From Erysipelotrichaceae bacterium UBA3379 (GTDB lineage: Bacteria; Bacillota_I; Bacilli_A; Erysipelotrichales; Coprobacillaceae): a DNA stretch of 9,933 bases. The DNA is taken from NCBI GenBank assembly GCA_002359025.1, contig DEPZ01000059.1:3359-13291 (forward strand), in the 5' to 3' direction. A program made the position numbers and the translations under genes. Below the pieces are notes generated by a model, which did no database searches, was not told the origin of the DNA, and saw only the letters and a program-made list of their open reading frames with translations. Below are positions 1 to 6,196 of this stretch, piece after piece; within the stretch, counting starts at the first letter, position 1; each line of letters starts with the position of its first letter.

Positions 1-646
1 TAAAGAACATATTATAGAAAGCGTTAATAAATCATTAGAAAGATTACATACTCATTATGTTGATATCTTATTATTACATAGACCTGATGCATTATGTGAT
101 CCAAAAGAAGTTGCTGAAGCTTTTGATGAACTTTATGAATCAGGAAAGGTGAAATACTTTGGTGTTTCCAATCATACACCACTACAAATTCAATTACTAC
201 AAAAATATATAAATCAACCTATTATTATTAATCAATTACAATTATCAATTGTCCATTCTGTCATGATTGATTCTGGATTAAATATGAACATGAAAGAAAA
301 TTGGGCACAGGATAAAGATGGTGGAGTTTTAGATTTTTGTCGTTTAAATGACATTACTATTCAACCTTGGAGTGTTGTTCAAGCTTCATGGGCAGATGGA
401 ACTTTCCTTGATAACCCTCATTATCAAAAATTAAATGATGTCATGGAAAGTCTTGCAAAAGAATACAATGTAACGAAAGGGGCTATTGCTATAGCGTGGT
501 TACTTAGACACCCAGCTTGTATGCAGCCAATATTAGGAACAACTTCTTGTAAACATTTAAAAGAGTTAGTTGAAGCAAGTCATATCACACTTACAAGACA
601 ACAATGGTATGATCTCTACCTCGCAAGTGATAAGCCTCTTCCTTAA
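1..646 (+). CDS. Aldo/keto reductase, YdhF/YcsN-like, C-terminal part (5'-truncated by window edge)
   Basis: The frame is open from base 2 to a TAA at 644-646, giving 214 residues. About 85-90 N-terminal residues, including the usual catalytic Asp/Tyr/Lys region, lie outside the window. Visible family signatures in order are the strand with HRPD (about residues 27-30), the conserved GKVKYFGVSNH segment (about 47-57), INQLQLS, the PWSVVQ strand and the late ILGTTS phosphate-binding strand. These fit NADPH-dependent aldo/keto reductases of the E. coli YdhF / B. subtilis YcsN group, cytosolic carbonyl reductases whose natural substrates are mostly unknown. A GTG at 149 could be taken for a start, but it is an internal Val codon in the conserved GKVKYFG motif and homologous sequence continues upstream. 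The next gene follows after 11 bases, suggesting co-transcription. The family call is firm; the substrate cannot be told. Confidence 0.9.
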   Translation, partial: KEHIIESVNKSLERLHTHYVDILLLHRPDALCDPKEVAEAFDELYESGKVKYFGVSNHTPLQIQLLQKYINQPIIINQLQLSIVHSVMIDSGLNMNMKENWAQDKDGGVLDFCRLNDITIQPWSVVQASWADGTFLDNPHYQKLNDVMESLAKEYNVTKGAIAIAWLLRHPACMQPILGTTSCKHLKELVEASHITLTRQQWYDLYLASDKPLP

Positions 647-657
647 TAGGAGGATAT

Positions 658-1164
658 GTGAAAATAGAATTAAAACCTTTTAATAAAATTAATCCTAATG
701 AATTAGCCTATCATGCTAATGATATCAATGTACAAAAGTATCTAAGAAACTTTCCTTACCCCTATACACTAAATCATGCATTACATTTTATTGCTCATTC
801 TTTAAAAAATCAAAACATAGAATATGCAATAGTTGTAGATGATATCTGTGTTGGATGTATATCCGCACAAATGAAAAAAGATATCTATATGTATAATTGT
901 GAAATAGGATATTGGTTATCTTCTCATTATTGGAATCAAGGAATTATGAGCCAAGTCGTTAGAAACTTTTGTCATTATCTTTTTACAAACTATCCAATTC
1001 ATAAAATATGTGCTGAAATCTTTGTAGAAAATATAGGTTCTTACCATGTTCTTACAAAAAATGGATTTGTACAAGAAGGTCATCTTATAAAGCATGTCTA
1101 TAAAAATAATACATTTCATGATATTATATTATTAGGGTTAAGGAGTGATGATTTTGAATATTAG
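658..1164 (+). CDS. GNAT-family N-acetyltransferase, RimJ/RimL-like
   Basis: A 168-residue cytosolic protein with the layout of the RimJ/RimL-type (Acetyltransf_3) GNAT fold. Visible features are the acidic strand CEIGYWL (81-87), the acetyl-CoA pyrophosphate loop WNQGIMSQ (92-99, replacing the usual RGxGxA), and the typical late motif ENIGSYHVLTKNGF (124-137), with the Asn-x2-Ser and Asn-Gly-Phe found in such enzymes. The start is GTG at 658, preceded by AGGAGG at 648-653; the ATG at 656 is out of frame and immediately followed by TGA. Members of this group acetylate ribosomal protein N-termini, antibiotics or small metabolites; nothing here decides which. It sits 11 bases after the aldo/keto reductase and overlaps the next acetyltransferase, so the three probably form one transcript. 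Confidence 0.88.
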   Translation: MKIELKPFNKINPNELAYHANDINVQKYLRNFPYPYTLNHALHFIAHSLKNQNIEYAIVVDDICVGCISAQMKKDIYMYNCEIGYWLSSHYWNQGIMSQVVRNFCHYLFTNYPIHKICAEIFVENIGSYHVLTKNGFVQEGHLIKHVYKNNTFHDIILLGLRSDDFEY

Positions 1165-1657
1165 AAAAACGACATTACATGATATTCCTTCTGTAATGGA
1201 ACTTATTTGTCAAGCACAAGCTTATTTTAAAAGTCAAAATATTGATCAATGGCAAGACGGTTATCCTAATGGTGATATCATTAAAAATGACATACAAAAA
1301 GAGAATAGCTATGTTCTTATTGATCAAGATATTATTGCATCTATGTATTTTGCAATAGAAGACGATCCTAATTACAATGAAATTGATGGTAATTGGTTAA
1401 CCCAAGATCAACCCTATGCCATCATACATAGAATTGTTGTTAAAGATGAGTATAAAGGAAATAATATTGCAGCACATCTATTAGAATTTGCAATTAATGA
1501 ATGTTTAAAATATAACATATCTAGTATTCGTATTGATACACATAAAGATAATTTATCTATGCAAAAATTTTTAGAAAAACATGGGTTTGCATACTGTGGT
1601 ATCGTTACTTTAGAAAGTGGTGCATTCCGTATAGCTTTTGAGAAGATAGTAGACTAA
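1154..1657 (+). CDS. GNAT-family N-acetyltransferase (second, TTG start preferred)
   Basis: A 167-residue GNAT protein beginning NIRKTTLHDIPSVMEL, the standard opening strand and helix of the family. It also shows the QWQDGYP segment near residue 33, the acetyl-CoA loop YKGNNIAAHLL, and the late motif IRIDTHKDNLSMQKFLEKHGF with the CGIV strand after it. The substrate is unknown. Start choice: AAGGAG at 1140-1145 is 8 bases from the TTG at 1154, but only 2 bases from the ATG at 1148 and overlapping the GTG at 1145. The TTG start also puts the conserved N-IR strand at residue 2, so it is preferred; ATG 1148 would add only two residues. The gene overlaps the end of the previous GNAT by 11 bases, a sign of translational coupling. 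It ends 9 bases from the convergent regulator gene. Confidence 0.87.
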   Translation: MNIRKTTLHDIPSVMELICQAQAYFKSQNIDQWQDGYPNGDIIKNDIQKENSYVLIDQDIIASMYFAIEDDPNYNEIDGNWLTQDQPYAIIHRIVVKDEYKGNNIAAHLLEFAINECLKYNISSIRIDTHKDNLSMQKFLEKHGFAYCGIVTLESGAFRIAFEKIVD

Positions 1658-1692
1658 AATACTTTATTACTGTAATAATTTAAAAGTATTTT
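1656..1692. terminator. Bidirectional terminator between convergent GNAT and Crp/Fnr genes
   Basis: AAAATACTTT at 1656-1665 is perfectly complementary to AAAGTATTTT at 1683-1692, with a 17-base loop that itself contains the short inverted repeat ATTACTGTAAT (1666-1676). Both arms end in A/T runs, so the hairpin can serve either strand. It overlaps the stop codons of both converging genes, and no other space is available for a terminator. The stem is AT-rich, so it may be weak. Confidence 0.55.
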
Positions 1693-2320
1693 TATAGTAA
1701 GATATAATACCATCTTTTTGCATACGACTCAGTTCACTACTTAATGCACTTCTATCTACACCAAGATAATCTGCTAGTTGTTGACGATTATATGGAATAT
1801 CAAAAATTTTAGAACCTTGTTCTATAGCTTGAGATGAGAGATAAGAGATAATCTTTTCTCTCATTGTTTTTTTTGATAATAAAGAAAGTTTATGATTTAA
1901 TATAATATTCTTTTTAGCAATCATTTCTAGTAAATTTTGTAATAAAAGATGATGAAAGTGACATGCATGAGGACAAACTTTTATAATATATGAGATATCT
2001 AAAAAGAGAACTTCACTATCTTGACATGCTATAACATTAACTCCTATATCATTTTGATTCACACATGCATAAGCTTCTCCAAATACTTCTCCTTCATATA
2101 AATGTGTAATAATCGAACTATTCCCCCAATAATCATTTCTAGTGATATGTGCTTCACCTTTGATAAGAATTCCTATAGAATGTATTTTCTCTCCACTACG
2201 TATAATTGTTTGATTTTTTTTATACTCTTTTTTATAACTATTCAAACATTCTAAAAGTTGTTCAATTTCTTTTGTATTTAATCCTTTAAATAAAGGATTA
2301 TTTTTTATTATATCTATCAT
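1667..2320 (-). CDS. Crp/Fnr-family transcriptional regulator of the hcp operon
   Basis: A 217-residue protein with the Crp/Fnr layout. An N-terminal cyclic-nucleotide-type beta barrel spans about residues 10-110 (GEKIHSIGILIKGEAHI and GEVFGE are the barrel signatures). A long dimerisation helix follows (about 120-148), then a C-terminal winged helix-turn-helix (about 150-217) with the helix pair NRQQLADYLGVDRSALSSELSRM at 178-200. It lacks the N-terminal four-Cys cluster of Fnr. Instead it has Cys and His clustered where barrel meets helix: C116-P-H-A-C120-H-F-H-H. This could bind heme, metal or an Fe-S cluster, but that is inference. AAGGAG (complement of 2327-2332) lies 6 bases before the ATG. 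It is transcribed divergently from the cupin-hcp operon across an 82-base spacer with a palindrome, so it very likely controls that operon and perhaps itself. The ligand is unknown. Confidence 0.9.
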   Translation of the reverse strand: MIDIIKNNPLFKGLNTKEIEQLLECLNSYKKEYKKNQTIIRSGEKIHSIGILIKGEAHITRNDYWGNSSIITHLYEGEVFGEAYACVNQNDIGVNVIACQDSEVLFLDISYIIKVCPHACHFHHLLLQNLLEMIAKKNIILNHKLSLLSKKTMREKIISYLSSQAIEQGSKIFDIPYNRQQLADYLGVDRSALSSELSRMQKDGIISYYKNTFKLLQ

Positions 2321-2334
2321 GTGGTTCTCCTTTC

Positions 2335-2348
2335 GTTGTAATTACAAC
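2335..2348. promoter_or_regulatory. Perfect 14-base palindrome, candidate Crp/Fnr operator
   Basis: GTTGTAATTACAAC reads the same on both strands, with no mismatch and no spacer. It lies in the divergent spacer between the regulator and the cupin-hcp operon. Its centre (2341/2342) is at -41.5 relative to the start site (2383) predicted from the TATAAT at 2371-2376, the classical class II activator position of Crp/Fnr proteins. It also falls about +10 to +23 of the predicted regulator transcript. That it is the binding site is inference from position and symmetry; I do not match it to a named consensus. Confidence 0.6.
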
Positions 2349-2363
2349 ATATTTGTTGGTTAT

Positions 2364-2392
2364 AATATATTATAATGTGTTCGTAAATTCAA
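2364..2392 (-). promoter_or_regulatory. Candidate promoter of the Crp/Fnr regulator
   Basis: On the minus strand, TTGAAT (complement of 2387-2392) and TATATT (complement of 2364-2369) are separated by 17 bases, a fair sigma-A-type match. The predicted start is near 2357, which puts the 14-base palindrome in the leader. Binding there would block the regulator's own transcription. It overlaps the -10 region of the opposite promoter, so the two may compete. Confidence 0.4.
2371..2376 (+). promoter_or_regulatory. -10 element of the cupin-hcp operon promoter
   Basis: TATAAT at 2371-2376 predicts transcription from about 2383, giving a short leader with AAGGAGG at 2391-2397 before the ATG at 2403. 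The place for a -35, 17 bases upstream (2348-2353, CATATT), does not match TTGACA. A missing -35 together with a palindrome at -41.5 suggests an activator-dependent promoter. A second TATAAT at 2361-2366 is possible but also lacks a -35 at 17 bases. Confidence 0.5.
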
Positions 2393-2402
2393 GGAGGATT
2401 AT

Positions 2403-2723
2403 ATGAAAAATATAGATTTTCAAAAAGTCATAGTATTAAAAGATATGATAGATATACATGAAGGACAAGTTTTAAGTCGTACTTTAAATCAAAATGAAAA
2501 TGTATCTTTAACTTTATTTGGATTTTATAAAGATGAAATGATATCTACGCATCAATCTGATGGTGATGCACTTATTACTATTTTAGAAGGTAAAGCGCGT
2601 ATTACCATAGATCATGTAGATTATATCGTTAAAACTGGTGAGTCTATTGTCATGCCTGCAAAACACCCACATGCAGTTTATGCAATAGAAAATATGAAAA
2701 TGATTTTAACAGTAATTTTTTAG
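2403..2723 (+). CDS. Small single-domain cupin protein
   Basis: A 106-residue protein that is one cupin_2 beta barrel. The first cupin motif is at 48-63 (STHQSDGDALITILEG, with H50, D55 and E62). The second is at 79-90 (GESIVMPAKHPH, with H90). The pattern keeps some, not all, of the usual His/Glu metal ligands, so metal binding is uncertain. Small cupins of this kind are common in gut anaerobes and have no assigned reaction. It is the first gene of the stress operon, with AAGGAGG 5 bases before its ATG. Its TAG stop overlaps the AGGAGG of hcp, which starts 9 bases later, so it is co-transcribed and probably translationally coupled with Hcp. A role in sensing or handling a small molecule or metal for the operon is possible but unproven. 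Confidence 0.85.
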   Translation: MKNIDFQKVIVLKDMIDIHEGQVLSRTLNQNENVSLTLFGFYKDEMISTHQSDGDALITILEGKARITIDHVDYIVKTGESIVMPAKHPHAVYAIENMKMILTVIF

Positions 2724-2732
2724 GAGGATTAT

Positions 2733-4559
2733 ATGGAAAATAAAATGTATTGTTTTCAATGTCAAGAAACAGCTGGAAATAAAGGATGTACACAAGTAGG
2801 AGTGTGTGGTAAAAACTCTACAACAGCAAACTTACAAGATTTACTTATTGATATAACAAAAGGTTTATCAAGTGTTTTAGTACAAGCAAGAAAAGAAAAT
2901 ATTGATATATCACGTGAAACAAATCAATGTATTAGTTTTAATTTATTTATAACAATTACAAATGCTAATTTTGATGATGAAATGATCATTCGTCAAATAC
3001 ATAAAACAATAGATATAAAAAACACATATCTACATCAATTAACAAATCATTCATCATTACCACAAAGTGCATTATATAATATCAATGATATAGAACAAAG
3101 ATTAACTCAAGTAAGTATTCTTAGTGAAAATGATGAAGATATAAGAAGTTTAAAAGAATTAATTACTTATGCTCTAAAAGGTATGGGAGCATATAATAAA
3201 CATGCTAATGCTTTAAACTACTATAATGAAGAAATAGATATCTTTATGCAAGATACACTAGATTACCTACAAAAAGATTTATCTCTTAATGAGCTTATTT
3301 CATTAGTTATGAAAACAGGAGAATATGGAGTCAAAGTTATGGCTTTATTAGATGAAGCAAATACTTCTACATATGGACATCCTGAAATAACAGAAGTTAA
3401 TATTGGGGTAAGAAATAATCCTGGAATTCTTGTTTCTGGACATGATTTAAAAGATTTAGAAATATTATTAGAACAAACACAAGGAACAGGTATAGATGTT
3501 TATACGCATGGTGAAATGTTACCTGCTCATTACTATCCATTCTTTAAAAAATATGATCATTTTGTAGGTAATTATGGGAATGCATGGTGGAAACAAAAAG
3601 AGGAATTTGAAGCTTTCAACGGACCTATTCTTTTAACAACAAACTGTTTAGTGCCACCAAAATCAAGCTATAAAGATCGTATATATACAACAGGTGCTGT
3701 AGGGTTTGATGGTTGTACACATATAGAAATTAATGAAGATGGAACAAAAGATTTTTCTCAAATCATTGAACATGCAAAAAAATGTAAGGCACCTACTGAG
3801 ATAGAAAGTGGTCATATCATTGGTGGATTTGCTCATGAACAAGTCTTCTCTCTTGCTAATCAAGTTGTTGAAGCTGTTAAATCAGGAGCAATCAAAAAAT
3901 TCGTTGTTATGGCAGGATGTGATGGAAGAATGAAATCACGCCAATACTATGAAGACTTTGCAAAAGCATTACCACAAGATACTGTTATTTTAACTGTTGG
4001 CTGTGCTAAGTATAAATATAATAAATTAAATTTAGGTGATATTAATGGTATTCCTAGAGTTCTAGATGCTGGTCAATGTAATGATTCATATTCTTTAGCT
4101 TTAATTGCATTAAAATTAAAAGAAGTTTTTGAATTAGAAGATATTAATGAATTACCTATAATTTATAACATTGCTTGGTATGAACAGAAAGCTGTTATTG
4201 TTTTACTTGCATTATTATCTCTAGGTGTAAAAAATATACACTTGGGACCTACATTGCCTGCTTTCTTATCTCCTAATGTTGTCAGTTTCTTAGTAGACAA
4301 TTTTAATATTGCTGGTATTCAAGATGTAGAAAGTGATATCAAAACTTTCTTTCCAAAGTCATCTCAAAGTCAATATACAAAAAATATGATTGTCGCAGAT
4401 ATATTACAATCACATCCTCATGCCACTCAAATTCTTACAGAAGAAGGATTTGGATGCCTCGGCTGCCCTGCATCTCAAACTGAAACATTGGAAGATGCTT
4501 GTTTTGTACACGGTGCTAATATTGATAATATTTTAAACAAGTTAAATAAAGGAGAATAA
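2733..4559 (+). CDS. hcp: Hybrid cluster protein (hydroxylamine/NO reductase) with fused C-terminal redox-disulfide domain
   Basis: Residues 1-545 form a complete class I hybrid cluster protein. The N-terminal cubane ligands are C7, C10, C19 and C25 (C-x2-C-x8-C-x5-C). All ligands of the hybrid 4Fe-2O-2S cluster are in place: H237 (SGHDL), E261 (THGEM), C305 (TTNC), C396 (AGCDGR, the persulfide position), C424 (VGCAKYKYN), C449 (AGQCND), E484 and K486 (WYEQK). Hcp proteins reduce hydroxylamine and, with more physiological support, NO to N2O, and can drive protein S-nitrosylation. Residues about 551-608 are an added DUF1858-type domain, the hybrid-cluster-associated redox disulfide family, with GCLGCP (C575, C578); Hcp alone is about 540-550 residues. 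No Hcr-type NADH reductase is adjacent. The fused CxxC domain may shuttle electrons or thiols to the cluster, which is inference. AGGAGG at 2722-2727 precedes the ATG, and the next gene begins 1 base after the stop. Confidence 0.96.
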   Translation: MENKMYCFQCQETAGNKGCTQVGVCGKNSTTANLQDLLIDITKGLSSVLVQARKENIDISRETNQCISFNLFITITNANFDDEMIIRQIHKTIDIKNTYLHQLTNHSSLPQSALYNINDIEQRLTQVSILSENDEDIRSLKELITYALKGMGAYNKHANALNYYNEEIDIFMQDTLDYLQKDLSLNELISLVMKTGEYGVKVMALLDEANTSTYGHPEITEVNIGVRNNPGILVSGHDLKDLEILLEQTQGTGIDVYTHGEMLPAHYYPFFKKYDHFVGNYGNAWWKQKEEFEAFNGPILLTTNCLVPPKSSYKDRIYTTGAVGFDGCTHIEINEDGTKDFSQIIEHAKKCKAPTEIESGHIIGGFAHEQVFSLANQVVEAVKSGAIKKFVVMAGCDGRMKSRQYYEDFAKALPQDTVILTVGCAKYKYNKLNLGDINGIPRVLDAGQCNDSYSLALIALKLKEVFELEDINELPIIYNIAWYEQKAVIVLLALLSLGVKNIHLGPTLPAFLSPNVVSFLVDNFNIAGIQDVESDIKTFFPKSSQSQYTKNMIVADILQSHPHATQILTEEGFGCLGCPASQTETLEDACFVHGANIDNILNKLNKGE

Positions 4560-4560
4560 T

Positions 4561-5124
4561 ATGAGCGCATTTTTAGGAGATATTCATTATTGGTTATATA
4601 ATAAAATTCAATACTTACAAAAAATAAACGATGTATTAATACATACATATCAATTGAATGATGAAGAGTATAATACCTCTGTTGATTATACTCTTCCATT
4701 AGAACAAATAATTGATTTAGATCAAATTCATGGTTCTTTAAATGATTTAGTTCAAGATGTAGAGCATAGAAATGCATTAATTATTAATAAAATACTCACA
4801 CAAACATCTATAGAAGATGTCAAACAAACATATTATCAATTAGGTAAACAAAAAGCATCATTACTAAATAATGCTATTGAAGCATATGAATATATACATA
4901 GCTATCTACTAGATGGTATGCCTTGTGATCAAGGTATAGATATTATGATTCAAGATAAAAATCAAGTCATGTATGAATACAATCCATCTGTCCATTCATC
5001 TCTTATACCATTTTCCACACTACAAGCCCTTAGATCATCATGGATAGAAGGATTACTTACGCAATCACATATATCACTCGCTCAATTATCAAATACTCAA
5101 TTTATCTTAAAATTGGAGGATTAA
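4561..5124 (+). CDS. Uncharacterised 187-residue protein of the hcp operon
   Basis: I cannot assign this protein to a characterised family. It is soluble, has no signal peptide or membrane segment, and appears mostly helical. Notable features are the aromatic opening FLGDIHYWLYNKI (4-16), IHGSL (56-60) and DGMPCDQG (118-125) with the only Cys, C122. A C-terminal segment runs from YEYNPSVH to about LRSSWIEGLL (138-166) and ends in a short strand, FILKLED. His residues at 9, 57, 69, 113 and 145 are spread through the chain and could serve as ligands. I have a faint memory of similar proteins beside hcp or hemerythrin genes in gut Clostridia but cannot verify it. It starts 1 base after hcp with AAAGGAG 6 bases upstream, and the hemerythrin gene follows after 4 bases, so it is made together with both. 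A partner, maturation or thiol/heme-handling role is a guess only. Confidence 0.8.
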   Translation: MSAFLGDIHYWLYNKIQYLQKINDVLIHTYQLNDEEYNTSVDYTLPLEQIIDLDQIHGSLNDLVQDVEHRNALIINKILTQTSIEDVKQTYYQLGKQKASLLNNAIEAYEYIHSYLLDGMPCDQGIDIMIQDKNQVMYEYNPSVHSSLIPFSTLQALRSSWIEGLLTQSHISLAQLSNTQFILKLED

Positions 5125-5128
5125 ATCT

Positions 5129-5617
5129 ATGTCTATTATAGAAAGATTAAAGGAAGAACATAATCAAATCTTATTATTCCTTGATACATTCAAACAAGAT
5201 CTTATGAATTTTATGGAACACAATACTTTTGATAAAAATACATATCTTAACCATATTAAATTCATAAGAGAATTTGCTGATCAAAAGCATCATCAAAGAG
5301 AAGAACTCATCTTATTCAAATATATGGAAGAACACCTCGGTACACCTGCACAAAAACTTATAAGAAATGGGATGTTAGTAGAACATAATCTTGCTAGATA
5401 CTATGTACTAGAACTAGAAAAAAATGTCATAGCTTATCATGATCACTCTTCATTAGATATTAAGCTTCATATTCTTGGTCTAGGATATGCATATATAGAA
5501 TTATTAACAAGACATATAGAAAAAGAAAACAATGTTGTTTATCCATTTGCTTTAAGACAACTAAATAAAGATATCTTTGATAAAATGGAAAAAGAAGAAC
5601 AACAATATTTAAAATAG
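5129..5617 (+). CDS. Hemerythrin-like (HHE) domain protein
   Basis: A 162-residue four-helix-bundle protein of the hemerythrin HHE cation-binding family. Candidate di-iron ligands stand at expected helix positions: H11 (EEHN), H54/H55 with E58/E59 (KHHQREE), H86 (VEHNLARYY), and H129 with E133 (RHIEKENNVVYP). Such proteins bind O2 or NO at a di-iron centre, and some (YtfE/RIC type) repair or supply iron to damaged Fe-S proteins. There is no N-terminal Cys-rich ScdA/RIC domain here, so this is a single-domain member. GGAGG at 5115-5119 lies 9 bases before the ATG, overlapping the end of the previous gene. As the last gene of the cupin-hcp operon it fits a role in protecting an anaerobe from NO or O2, alongside the oxygen-sensitive Hcp clusters. 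The TAG stop is inside the terminator stem. Confidence 0.9.
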   Translation: MSIIERLKEEHNQILLFLDTFKQDLMNFMEHNTFDKNTYLNHIKFIREFADQKHHQREELILFKYMEEHLGTPAQKLIRNGMLVEHNLARYYVLELEKNVIAYHDHSSLDIKLHILGLGYAYIELLTRHIEKENNVVYPFALRQLNKDIFDKMEKEEQQYLK

Positions 5618-5642
5618 ACTATCGTTTGTGATAGTCTATTTT
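5611..5642. terminator. Strong bidirectional terminator ending the hcp operon
   Basis: A perfect 13-base stem (AAAATAGACTATC 5611-5623 with GATAGTCTATTTT 5630-5642) around a 6-base loop. The A run on one side and T run on the other let it act in both directions. On the plus strand it overlaps the hemerythrin stop codon. On the minus strand it is 27 bases past the flavodoxin stop. Confidence 0.85.
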
Positions 5643-5651
5643 ATCTTACAT

Positions 5652-5677
5652 AAATAAGAACTAAGAGCTTATTTTTT
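5652..5677 (+). terminator. Possible second, tandem terminator after the hcp operon
   Basis: AAATAAG (5652-5658) pairs with CTTATTT (5668-5674) around a 9-base loop, and the plus strand runs on into a series of Ts to 5677. It would catch read-through from the operon before it enters the convergent flavodoxin gene, whose stop codon lies in the second arm. The stem is short and AT-rich. Confidence 0.4.
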
Positions 5678-6196
5678 CAAATAATCCACTAGCGAAATCA
5701 AATATTTCTTATCTGTCCAATCACAATTTTGCCCTACTGCACACATAAGAGCTTCCATCCACGGTTCATATGTACTAGGATCTTTTTTTGCAATAGATTT
5801 TTGCAGCATTTTACATAAAGTTTTGTCTACAAAACTCATTTTACTTTCGTTTGATGCACCTCTTGCATAAAATAGTGGAATATCTCTTAAATCACCTGTC
5901 AAATTATGTTCCTTAATTTCTGCTAACATACTCTCTTCATAAGAAGAAGCACCTACACATAATATAACTAATTTTTTATTTTTTAACTTACCAATGTTTT
6001 TTTTCAAAAAGTTTAACCCTGCTATTTTTGAAGCATATATACCTCCGCATAATATAATTATTTCATACTGTGACACCTCATTTACTTTTGCATTCGACGT
6101 TTCTATACAATGAAAATTCGTCATATTCCTAAGCCAATTAGCATATTTCTTTGTCGCCCCATATTTTGACTGATAGATAATAATTCCCTTTTCCAT
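5669..6196 (-). CDS. Flavodoxin-domain protein (HemG/flavodoxin_5-like)
   Basis: A 175-residue cytosolic protein with a flavodoxin fold. The first strand and FMN phosphate loop are IIIYQSKYGATKKYANWL (5-22). They are followed by the strand IIILCGGIYASKIAG (46-60, the isoalloxazine-side loop) and LVILCVGAS (76-84). The GATKKYA loop and overall spacing match flavodoxin_5/HemG-like proteins found widely in anaerobic Firmicutes. These carry single electrons or reduce quinone-like or unknown substrates; the true partner is unknown. Cysteines at 30, 50, 80, 128, 152 and 158 are numerous for its size. AGGAGG (complement of about 6206-6211) precedes the ATG. It converges on the hcp operon. As Hcp needs an electron donor and none is encoded beside it, a flavodoxin-like donor is attractive, but convergent orientation gives no evidence of co-regulation. 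Confidence 0.85.
   Translation of the reverse strand: MEKGIIIYQSKYGATKKYANWLRNMTNFHCIETSNAKVNEVSQYEIIILCGGIYASKIAGLNFLKKNIGKLKNKKLVILCVGASSYEESMLAEIKEHNLTGDLRDIPLFYARGASNESKMSFVDKTLCKMLQKSIAKKDPSTYEPWMEALMCAVGQNCDWTDKKYLISLVDYLKK

Noticed and set aside
149..646. A shorter aldo/keto reductase gene starting at GTG 149
   Set aside because: The GTG is a Val codon inside the conserved GKVKYFGVSN motif. The frame stays open to the window edge with family-typical sequence (HRPD), so the gene is truncated by the window, not short.
916..1119. Minus-strand open frame of 67 codons
   Set aside because: It lies wholly within the first GNAT gene, has no ribosome binding site or family features, and is an antisense shadow.
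3663..3863. Minus-strand open frame of 66 codons
   Set aside because: It is antisense within the well-conserved core of hcp and has no independent evidence.
4475..4777. Minus-strand open frame of 100 codons spanning the hcp/unknown gene junction
   Set aside because: It overlaps the DUF1858 part of hcp and the start of the 187-residue gene, both with good ribosome binding sites on the plus strand. It shows only low-complexity Tyr/Leu-rich sequence.
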